DNA of 30,357 nucleotides from Lachnospiraceae bacterium UBA7199 (GTDB taxonomy: Bacteria > Bacillota > Clostridia > Lachnospirales > Lachnospiraceae). The notes under the pieces were generated by a model. That model was not told the DNA's origin. It ran no database searches and saw only the letters and a program-made list of their open reading frames with translations. The position numbers and the translations under genes were made by a program. This document shows positions 22,324-29,379 of the stretch, in pieces. The DNA is taken from NCBI GenBank assembly GCA_002490775.1, contig DKUR01000016.1, positions 1-30,357 of the forward strand. Reading direction: 5' to 3'. Within the stretch, counting starts at the first letter, position 1; each line of letters opens with the position of its first letter.

Positions 22324-24633
22324 ATGAAAAGGGTAAATAAAAAGAAGCTATTTTTACAGGGACTTTTTTTATTGCTTATGGCCGGATTATGGGGATGTGG
22401 AAAAAAGTCTGCAGACAACGCTCCTGTCACGACAGCATCCAAGGATTATGTATACAAAACGGAGGTATTGGAGAATATTTTTGGACAGGAAAACAGAATG
22501 GTTGACCGTATGGTTCGTTCGGGAGATACTTTTTATGCCTATGGATATGAGTGGAACGAGGAAACGGAAAATTCTGTTTTCATGGTGTATCAGATCAATG
22601 AAGAAGGAACGCTGGAAAACGAATATTCCATTCCGGTGGAGGAAAATACCAGTTTTAGAAATATTTCTATGGATGATGAAGGAAATATTTATTGTGTGAT
22701 AAATGAAAGCCAGGAGGTAACCGGAGAAGCTGATCCTGAGACTGGTGAAGAAATGGTGGATTACATGGATACTTACTATCTTACCAAGATGAACCTTCAG
22801 GGAGAAAGACTTTTTAGCACAAATCTTAATGAAATACCGGAATTTAAAGCCCGTTGGGAAGAGGATGGATATTTTTATGTGGGTGATATGATACTTGATA
22901 AGGAAAAAGGTATTTATATCAATGCAATGGGAATGCTTGGTAAATTTGACCTGGAGTGCAATTTCAGAGAGGTGATGGAAGAAAGTAAATGGGAAGAACT
23001 TTCAGCCGCCAATTTTGTATTATTAAATGATGGCCGAATAGCGGCTTATCTGTATGAAGATGACGGAATTACGCTGGCACTTGCAGATTTAGAACAGGGA
23101 ACGCTTGGTGAAAAATATAAGGTGCCGGGAAGATCTTATGAATTTAGTTATTATCCGGGAATTGGATACGATTTGTATTTGACAGATTCAAACAGCCTGT
23201 ACGGTTATAATATTGGTGATGCAGATAAAACCATGTTAATGAATTATATAGATTCGGATCTGGATACCTATAATGTATACAATGTAGTTGGAATCAATGA
23301 AAGGCAGTTCTTTGCATTTTGTGATGGTGAAAATGTACCTGTGAAATTTACAAAGGTAGATCCAGAGGATGTGAAGGATAAAAAACAGATCACACTTGCC
23401 ACGGTATACACCAATTGGCAGATCCGGCAGGAAGTGGTTAAATTTAATAAATCAAGTGATGAATATCGAATTACCATTATAGATTATAATTCTCTATATG
23501 CCACAGATGACGATTATATGGCAGGCTTAAATAAACTGAATACGGATATTGTTTCTGGAAAGGTACCTGATATCCTTGTGGTGGAAGAAAATATGCCAGT
23601 GAACAGTTATATCAATAAGGGGCTTTTTGAAGATTTAAAGACTTATATTAACAAGGATCAGGAAATAGATATGAATGATCTTATGCCCAATGTGATAGAG
23701 GCTTTTTCTACAGACGGAAAGCTTTATACTCTAATACCATCCTATTACATTGAGACACTGGTGGCAAAAACATCAGATGTAGGAGAGAAAAAAGGCTGGA
23801 CGGTACAGGAGGCAAAAGGATTACTGGCATCTAAGCCGGAGGGAACTCAATTTATCAACAATATAACAAGAGAAGAAATGCTGGATTATTGCATGTCGAT
23901 GACGGGCAGCCAGTTTATTGACTGGGAAACCGGAAAGTGCAATTTTAATTCTGATGAGTTTATTCAGATGATTGAGTTTATAAAGAGCTTCCCTGAAGAA
24001 GTGGATATGGAAGAGTTCGAAGACGATTACTGGATCAATTATGATGCCATGTGGAGGGAAGGAAAAGTGATTACCTCCAAAGTAGGTATCAGTAATTTTA
24101 ATTATTACAATTATCTGGAAAAAGGTACTTATGGAGAAAAAATTACTATGATCGGGTTCCCTGCACCAGCAGGAGATGGTTCAGTAATCCGTCCCACTTT
24201 CCAGCTTGCAATTTCTTCTAAATCGCCTAATAAAGAAGGTGCATGGGCTTTTCTTAGAACCTTTTTGCTGGAAGAATATCAGGCGGGAGATTCCAACTAC
24301 AATCTGCCTATCAGCATTAAACGTTTAAAGGAATTGGCAGAAGAAGCAACTCAAAGGCCATATTATCTGGATGAAAACGGAAATAAAGTGGAGTATGATG
24401 AAACCTATTATATTGGAGAGGTTGAGATCATGATTTCTCCCATGACAAAGCAGGAGGCAGAAGCGTTCATGGATCAGCTCTACAGTTTTACGGAAGTTTA
24501 CCATTATGACGAAAGCCTGCTTAATATCATTAAAGAAGAGATCGCTCCGTATTTCAAGGGGCAGAAGAGCGCAAAGGATGTTGTGGCAATCATTAACAGC
24601 AGAGCACAGATTTATGTGAGTGAAAACAGATGA
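22324..24633 (+). CDS. Second propeller-like/solute-binding lipoprotein, paralogue of the first
   Basis: A 769-residue exported lipoprotein with lipobox LWGC (Cys25). The N domain (about 30-350) again has DEGNIYCVIN and LNDGRIAAYLYEDDG-type strands. The C domain (about 354-769) is family-1 solute-binding-like (FNKSSDEYRITII, VPDILVVEE, DGKLYTLIPSYYI). It matches the protein at 14961 along its length, most clearly at FIDWETGKCNF (FIDWESGTCHF in the other) and at the C-terminal FKGQKSAKDVVAII with SRAQIYVSEN. The two copies diverge enough to bind different ligands. AAGGGAG lies 8 bases before the ATG. It is the last gene of the cluster and its stop lies one base from the stop of the convergent tmcAL. 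Confidence 0.85.
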   Translation: MKRVNKKKLFLQGLFLLLMAGLWGCGKKSADNAPVTTASKDYVYKTEVLENIFGQENRMVDRMVRSGDTFYAYGYEWNEETENSVFMVYQINEEGTLENEYSIPVEENTSFRNISMDDEGNIYCVINESQEVTGEADPETGEEMVDYMDTYYLTKMNLQGERLFSTNLNEIPEFKARWEEDGYFYVGDMILDKEKGIYINAMGMLGKFDLECNFREVMEESKWEELSAANFVLLNDGRIAAYLYEDDGITLALADLEQGTLGEKYKVPGRSYEFSYYPGIGYDLYLTDSNSLYGYNIGDADKTMLMNYIDSDLDTYNVYNVVGINERQFFAFCDGENVPVKFTKVDPEDVKDKKQITLATVYTNWQIRQEVVKFNKSSDEYRITIIDYNSLYATDDDYMAGLNKLNTDIVSGKVPDILVVEENMPVNSYINKGLFEDLKTYINKDQEIDMNDLMPNVIEAFSTDGKLYTLIPSYYIETLVAKTSDVGEKKGWTVQEAKGLLASKPEGTQFINNITREEMLDYCMSMTGSQFIDWETGKCNFNSDEFIQMIEFIKSFPEEVDMEEFEDDYWINYDAMWREGKVITSKVGISNFNYYNYLEKGTYGEKITMIGFPAPAGDGSVIRPTFQLAISSKSPNKEGAWAFLRTFLLEEYQAGDSNYNLPISIKRLKELAEEATQRPYYLDENGNKVEYDETYYIGEVEIMISPMTKQEAEAFMDQLYSFTEVYHYDESLLNIIKEEIAPYFKGQKSAKDVVAIINSRAQIYVSENR

Positions 24634-24634
24634 T

Positions 24635-25906
24635 CTATGGCAATATATGAGGAGAACACTTCCATTCATTTATAGGTGCAGTTCCGAATTTTTGAAGACA
24701 TATTGCTTCATATACACTGGCACAGTAAATATCCTGTTGAAATAAAGCAAACGCATTTTGGTCTAATAGGAAAGATGCATTTGCCGGTTTGGAAATCAGC
24801 GGGATAGAACTGTGCTTTTTTATTTTGGAAAGAAGGGGTGATGCACTTTTGCGGAATCCCAAAAGCCTTGCATAAGGAACAAACAGTGTTCTTTCCGGAA
24901 GAGAGGTCTTAAAGAAATCAGGCGTTTTAATGTTTAATAAAATATGGATTAGAACCCGGCTGATCCGGCTGTACGTTAAATCTTTTGATTTAAGTAGATG
25001 GCAAAAATCAGAAAAGCCATTATAAGCAGGGAGGTTTTTTAAGATTTTATCCGATAGGTCATCGCTGCAATCCAAGTAAGAAGAAAAACCGCTCTTTTGT
25101 TCACTCAATAGTTTATAATGGAGCAGGCTGGAAAAATCATTTTCATTTAGTATATGGATATTTTGGGAAGCAGGGTGACTAAAGTCAGGCATACAGGAAG
25201 AAGACTGATTGCCGCAAAGAAGCTGATAAGATGTATCCGGCATGTAGGCAGCGGCAGATTCAGGCTCGTTGCAAAGAGCCTCCCTTAAAGCAGAAGCGGA
25301 AGCATAGCTGGAAGAAGCGTTCAAAGCAGTTTGATGATAGCCGGTATCCTGCCGCTTTAAGGTAAAGGGCTGGATACTGCTTTGGGAAAATAAAAGCGCC
25401 TTGCAGTATTCCAGTCCAAGGATGTTATTTGGGCAGGAAAAAAGTGCTTGATCACTGGTGGAGGAAAGTACTTTACTTCTGGCGGAAGGATAGGAGTAAC
25501 CTTCCTGTAAATATTTTTTGATGGAAGTCTGATGATTTTCATCAATAGTACATAGTCTGTTGGCACATTCCATGAGAGAAGACAGGTCACCTGCCTCACT
25601 GCCAAAGGATAAAATGTCAATTGCACCCAATTGATTCAATAATGTTACACTGCCGCCTGCAAAATATTCTGCACTGGAGACAGCATAAAGGCAGGGAAGT
25701 TCTATAACAGCATCCACACCGCCAGATAGCGCCATACGAGTGCGGAGATATTTGTTGCAGAGGGCCGGAGTGCCTCGCTGGAGAAAATTACCGCTCATAA
25801 CTGCCACAATATAGTCTGCGCCCGTTTGTTTGCGGGTTTCTTCTATCTGGTATTGGTGCCCATTATGAAAAGGGTTGTACTCAGCAATGATAGCAGCAAT
25901 TTTCAT
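24635..25906 (-). CDS. tmcAL: tRNA(Met) cytidine acetate ligase TmcAL
   Basis: This enzyme makes N4-acetylcytidine at the wobble base of elongator tRNA-Met, using acetate and ATP. It is 423 residues, close to B. subtilis YlbM/TmcAL. The N-terminal nucleotidyltransferase motif is AEYNPFHNGH (HNGH, 14-17), followed by MSGNFLQRGTPAL. ATG 25906 is chosen because AAAGGAGG lies 6 bases upstream and the protein then starts MKIAAIIAEYN; a longer reading to 25948 has no support. It lies divergently from pta-ackA, which makes and uses acetate; functional contact through acetate is possible but is only a suggestion from position. Confidence 0.94.
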   Translation of the reverse strand: MKIAAIIAEYNPFHNGHQYQIEETRKQTGADYIVAVMSGNFLQRGTPALCNKYLRTRMALSGGVDAVIELPCLYAVSSAEYFAGGSVTLLNQLGAIDILSFGSEAGDLSSLMECANRLCTIDENHQTSIKKYLQEGYSYPSARSKVLSSTSDQALFSCPNNILGLEYCKALLFSQSSIQPFTLKRQDTGYHQTALNASSSYASASALREALCNEPESAAAYMPDTSYQLLCGNQSSSCMPDFSHPASQNIHILNENDFSSLLHYKLLSEQKSGFSSYLDCSDDLSDKILKNLPAYNGFSDFCHLLKSKDLTYSRISRVLIHILLNIKTPDFFKTSLPERTLFVPYARLLGFRKSASPLLSKIKKHSSIPLISKPANASFLLDQNAFALFQQDIYCASVYEAICLQKFGTAPINEWKCSPHILP

Positions 25907-25956
25907 GAAAAATCCTCCTTTAACCAACAGACGCACAATGCGCGCCATTTAGTAAG

Positions 25957-25985
25957 AATTTAGCATAAAAGCCTCTGCTTTGCAA
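25957..25985 (-). promoter_or_regulatory. Predicted promoter of tmcAL
   Basis: On the minus strand TTGCAA (25985-25980), a 17-bp spacer and TAAATT (25962-25957) lie about 50 bp upstream of the start. Confidence 0.5.
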
Positions 25986-26030
25986 CAGCGCATCTATGCA
26001 ATAATTTATTGTATTTTATCAGGTAATTAC

Positions 26031-26059
26031 TTGCTGTAAAATAAAGATTGAGATATAAT
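26031..26059 (+). promoter_or_regulatory. Predicted promoter of pta-ackA
   Basis: TTGCTG (26031-26036), a 17-bp spacer and a consensus TATAAT (26054-26059) lie about 58 bp upstream of pta. The gap to tmcAL holds only these two divergent promoters. Confidence 0.75.
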
Positions 26060-26116
26060 TTTTTTAGTATTTCATTTTCGGAAAAATAATTTTTTTGAAT
26101 GAGAGGAGAAGGGGTT

Positions 26117-27118
26117 ATGTCATATATTGACGTGATAAAAGACAAAGCAAGAATGGACAGGAAAACAATTGTTCTTCCTGAAACTACCGATAAGAGAACA
26201 TTGATTGCGGCTGCCAATATTATCAAAGAAGGAATCGCCAATATCATTATGATCGGAAGTGAAGAAAAGATCATGGATGGCGCTACATGGCTGGAAATAG
26301 AGCTTGAGGGCGTAAAGATCATCAATCCGGCAACATGTGAAAAATTGGATGATTATGTGAATTTGCTATATGAAACAAGAAAAAATAAAGGAATGACGCC
26401 GGAAAAGGCAAGAGAGATACTTCTTAATGATTACCTGACCTTTGGGGTGATCATGGTTAAGGCAAATGATGCTGATGGCATGGTAGCAGGTGCTTGTCAT
26501 GCAACTGCCGACACCCTGCGGCCAGCCCTGCAGATTTTAAAAACTGCGCCTGGCGTTAAGCTGGTTTCTGGATTTTTCCTGATGTGTGTGCCAGACTGTG
26601 AGTATGGAGATAACGGAACCTTCCTGTTTGCTGACTGTGGTTTGAATCAGGATCCTACCGCAGAGGAACTGGCGGCTATTGCAGATACTTCTGCAAAGAG
26701 TTTTAAAAGCCTTGTGGGAAGTAAGCCGATTATTGCAATGCTCTCTCATTCTACCAAGGGAAGTGCAAAACATGCGTTGGTAGACAAAATGGTGGAGGCT
26801 ACAAGAATTGCCCATGAGCAGTATCCTCATCTTACTTTAGATGGTGAACTTCAGACAGATGCAGCTTTGGTTCCTCAGGTGGCTAAATCTAAAGCACCTG
26901 GAAGTGAAGTTGCAGGTAAGGCAAATGTACTCATTTTTCCTAATCTGGATTGTGGAAACATTAGTTATAAGCTGGTACAGAGGCTGGGCGGGGCAGAAGC
27001 CTATGGACCGATGCTTCAGGGGATTTCAAAGCCGGTAAATGATTTATCCAGAGGATGTTCATGGCAGGACATTGTGGGTGTGGTTGCACTTACTGCAGTA
27101 CAAGCACAACTGGCATAG
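26117..27118 (+). CDS. pta: Phosphate acetyltransferase
   Basis: This enzyme converts acetyl-CoA and phosphate to acetyl-phosphate and CoA, the first half of the acetate/ATP branch of fermentation. The protein is 333 residues, the compact Firmicute form without the DRTGG region. Motifs are IVLPETTDKRTLIAAANI, DADGMVAGACHATADTLRP, MLSHSTKGSAKHALVDKM, and the C-terminal FPNLDCGNISYKLVQRLGG and PVNDLSRGCSW. ATG 26117 is chosen over 26099: it has GGAG in the right place and the protein starts MSYIDVI. It forms an operon with ackA 33 bp downstream. Confidence 0.97.
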   Translation: MSYIDVIKDKARMDRKTIVLPETTDKRTLIAAANIIKEGIANIIMIGSEEKIMDGATWLEIELEGVKIINPATCEKLDDYVNLLYETRKNKGMTPEKAREILLNDYLTFGVIMVKANDADGMVAGACHATADTLRPALQILKTAPGVKLVSGFFLMCVPDCEYGDNGTFLFADCGLNQDPTAEELAAIADTSAKSFKSLVGSKPIIAMLSHSTKGSAKHALVDKMVEATRIAHEQYPHLTLDGELQTDAALVPQVAKSKAPGSEVAGKANVLIFPNLDCGNISYKLVQRLGGAEAYGPMLQGISKPVNDLSRGCSWQDIVGVVALTAVQAQLA

Positions 27119-27151
27119 GAAAAAATATAAATAGGGAGGTTTTGGGATAGT

Positions 27152-28357
27152 ATGAAGGATATAAATATTCTGGTAATAAATTGTGGAAGCTCTTCTTTGA
27201 AATTTCAGTTGATCAATTCAAAAACAGAGGAAGTAATTGCAAAAGGATTATGCGAAAGGATCGGAATTGAAGGAAGCCAGATTGCATATACACCGGCAGG
27301 AGGAGAGAAAGTAGTTACAGTAACTCCTATGGAAAATCATACCACTGCAATCAGGCTTGTGCTGAATGCACTGACAGATAAAAATTACGGGGTGGTAAAA
27401 AGCCTTGATGAAATTGGAGCTGTAGGACACAGAATTGTTCATGGCGGCGAAAAATTTGCTTCCTCAACCTTGATCAATGAGGAAGTGCTGGAGGCGATTG
27501 AAGCGTGTAATGATTTGGCGCCTTTGCATAATCCTGCCAATTTAATTGGAATAAGGGCATGTCAGGAATTAATGCCGAATACACCTATGGCGGCTGTTTT
27601 TGATACAGCATTTCACCAGACTATGCCTAAAGAGGCATACCTTTATGGAATTCCCTACCATTATTATGAGGACTATAAGGTAAGGAGATATGGGTTTCAT
27701 GGAACCAGTCATTCTTATGTATCCCATCGGGCAGCGCAAATGCTTGACAAAAACTATGAGGAACTGAAAGTGATCGTATGTCACTTGGGAAATGGTGCAA
27801 GCATTTCAGCGGTTAAAAACGGAAAATGCGTGGATACTTCTATGGGGCTTACTCCTTTGGAAGGGCTGATTATGGGTACCCGTTCCGGTGATCTTGATCC
27901 GGCAATCATTGAATATTTGTGTAACAAAGAAAAGAAAAGCGTTCATGATATTTTAAATGTTTTAAACAAGGAGTCGGGTGTTCTTGGTCTTTCCGGCGGA
28001 TTTTCTTCCGATTTCAGAGATCTTGAAAAGGCATATAATGAAGGCCGGGAAGATGCAGTCAGAACCATGAAAGCGTTTGCCTATCGGGTGGCAAAATATA
28101 TTGGTGCTTACACAGCAGCTATGAACGGTGTGGATGCAATTTGCTTTACAGCAGGTATAGGGGAAAATAATCCATTGATCAGAACTATGATATCCTCTTA
28201 TCTTGGGTATTTAGGAATTACCCTGGATGAAGATGCAAATGGAAAAAGAGGAGAAGAAATGCTGATTTCTACCGGCGACAGTAAAGTGAAAGTATTGGTG
28301 ATCCCCACCAATGAAGAGCTTGCCATTGCCAGAGAGACAGTTGCGCTTATAGGATAA
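27152..28357 (+). CDS. ackA: Acetate kinase
   Basis: This enzyme converts acetyl-phosphate and ADP to acetate and ATP. It is 401 residues, full length. Motifs of the acetokinase family are VINCGSSSLKFQLI (N-terminal phosphate loop), GHRIVHGGE, FDTAFHQTMP with the catalytic Asp/His region, GFHGTSHSYVS, HLGNGASISA, GTRSGDLDP and FTAGIGENN. GGAGG lies 12 bases before the ATG, a rather long spacing. It is co-transcribed with pta. No terminator is seen after it, and the promoter of the next operon begins 10 bp downstream. Confidence 0.98.
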   Translation: MKDINILVINCGSSSLKFQLINSKTEEVIAKGLCERIGIEGSQIAYTPAGGEKVVTVTPMENHTTAIRLVLNALTDKNYGVVKSLDEIGAVGHRIVHGGEKFASSTLINEEVLEAIEACNDLAPLHNPANLIGIRACQELMPNTPMAAVFDTAFHQTMPKEAYLYGIPYHYYEDYKVRRYGFHGTSHSYVSHRAAQMLDKNYEELKVIVCHLGNGASISAVKNGKCVDTSMGLTPLEGLIMGTRSGDLDPAIIEYLCNKEKKSVHDILNVLNKESGVLGLSGGFSSDFRDLEKAYNEGREDAVRTMKAFAYRVAKYIGAYTAAMNGVDAICFTAGIGENNPLIRTMISSYLGYLGITLDEDANGKRGEEMLISTGDSKVKVLVIPTNEELAIARETVALIG

Positions 28358-28367
28358 AAATTGGGGA

Positions 28368-28396
28368 TTGACAAATAGGAAGCCTTAAGTTATACT
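28368..28396 (+). promoter_or_regulatory. Strong predicted promoter of the yceD-rpmF operon
   Basis: TTGACA (28368-28373), a 17-bp spacer and TATACT (28391-28396) are near consensus. The leader to the first gene is about 65 nt with no clear structure. Confidence 0.82.
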
Positions 28397-28468
28397 TGGT
28401 TAGTGTGTGATTTTGGAAATACTTAGCTGTATTTTGATTTTGCACATATGATTCATAGGGAGCTTATT

Positions 28469-28993
28469 ATGTTGATCAATCTGACTGATGTATTTACATC
28501 TGAAGGAAAAGACAGAAGAGAAAGCCTGGCATACGAGGAAAATAGTTTTTCTTATAGGGGAAACAACTATATGATTCGTGAAAAATCACCTGTCAACATG
28601 ACTTTTACTAATATTGGAACAGGAAAGGTTTTGATTCAGGGAGATTTTAAGCTGGTGCTGGAGATTCCATGTGACCGGTGTCTTGAAGAGGTGGCGGTAC
28701 CTTTAGAAGTAAAGTTTGAGCAGGAAATTGTTTCGCCGGAAAATGAAAATCAGGAAGAGAGGCAAAGTGAGCAGGATTTTATGCTTGGTTATGAGCTGGA
28801 TACAGAGGCTTTCGTGAACGGTGAAATTTTAGTTAATATGCCTGTGAAGGTTTTGTGCAAGCCTGATTGCAAGGGAATATGCAAGCAGTGCGGCCACAAT
28901 TTGAATGAGGGCGATTGCGGATGCGACACATTCGTTCCCGATCCCAGAATGGCAGCTATTAAAGATATCTTTAACGCGGATAAGGAGGTGTAA
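28469..28993 (+). CDS. YceD/DUF177-family protein
   Basis: A 174-residue protein of the YceD family, found upstream of rpmF in most bacteria and linked to ribosomal RNA/large-subunit biogenesis in some of them. The family pattern is visible: CDRCLEEVAVPLEVKFEQE in the middle and a Cys-rich C-terminal part (CKPDCKGICKQCG, then GDCGCD), which could bind zinc. The ATG at 28469 has AGGGAG 6 bases upstream; an ATG at 28448 would add MIHRELI and lacks a ribosome site. rpmF begins two bases after its stop codon. Confidence 0.9.
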   Translation: MLINLTDVFTSEGKDRRESLAYEENSFSYRGNNYMIREKSPVNMTFTNIGTGKVLIQGDFKLVLEIPCDRCLEEVAVPLEVKFEQEIVSPENENQEERQSEQDFMLGYELDTEAFVNGEILVNMPVKVLCKPDCKGICKQCGHNLNEGDCGCDTFVPDPRMAAIKDIFNADKEV

Positions 28994-28995
28994 CG

Positions 28996-29175
28996 ATGTC
29001 TATTTGTCCTAAGAATAAAACTTCAAAAGCCAGAAGAGATAAAAGAAGAGCAAACTGGAAAATGAGTGCTCCCACATTGGTTAAGTGCAGCAAATGCGGC
29101 GCTCTGATGATGCCTCATAGAGTATGCAAGGCATGTGGTTCTTACAATAAAAAAGAAATCATAAGCGTTGACTGA
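28996..29175 (+). CDS. rpmF: 50S ribosomal protein L32
   Basis: A 59-residue ribosomal protein starting MSICPKNKTSKARRDKRRAN. It keeps the zinc-ribbon cysteines, Cys31-x2-Cys34 and Cys44-x2-Cys47 (CSKCG, CKACG), so it is the zinc-binding C+ form. AAGGAGGTG lies inside the end of the DUF177 gene, 6 bases before the ATG, which indicates tight co-expression. A strong terminator follows. Confidence 0.97.
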   Translation: MSICPKNKTSKARRDKRRANWKMSAPTLVKCSKCGALMMPHRVCKACGSYNKKEIISVD

Positions 29176-29199
29176 TTTATTTATTGTTTTAACTAAAAT

Positions 29200-29230
29200 A
29201 AAGCAATCCATTTAATTGGATTGCTTTTTA
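29200..29230 (+). terminator. Intrinsic terminator after rpmF
   Basis: AAAGCAATCCA (29200-29210) pairs with TGGATTGCTTT (29217-29227) around a TTTAAT loop, within a T-rich tail. It ends the yceD-rpmF transcript. Confidence 0.88.
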
Positions 29231-29308
29231 TTTAACATAAGGATGGCTGACAAAGTCTGGCATCCATTGTTTAACATAAGAATGTCTCGCGAAGCGTGTC
29301 ATTCATTG
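29231..29308. repeat. Two tandem 39-bp units, each a hairpin with compensatory stem changes
   Basis: Unit one is 29231-29269, unit two 29270-29308. Both begin TTTAACATAA and end ATTG, identical. Between these lies a 25-nt hairpin in each: arms GGATGGCTGAC / GTCTGGCATCC (loop AAA) in the first, GAATGTCTCGC / GCGTGTCATTC (loop GAA) in the second. Mismatches fall at the same two stem positions in both, while several base pairs change with pairing kept. The units sit between the rpmF terminator and the plsX promoter, so they are not part of the main transcripts. Confidence 0.8.
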
Positions 29309-29315
29309 TTTAGGC

Positions 29316-29344
29316 TTGATTTTTATAATATGGTTTAGTATAGT
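29316..29344 (+). promoter_or_regulatory. Predicted promoter of plsX
   Basis: TTGATT (29316-29321), a 17-bp spacer and TATAGT (29339-29344) lie 36 bp upstream of plsX and just after the tandem hairpins. No FapR-type palindrome is seen. Confidence 0.6.
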
Positions 29345-29379
29345 TAAGAAGTACTTTTGTATGGAAGGCAAGGGTGGAT

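Noticed and set aside
29231..29308. CRISPR array or tandem terminator
   Set aside because: Only two units, no spacers between conserved repeats, and no T run after either hairpin; they lie upstream of the plsX promoter.
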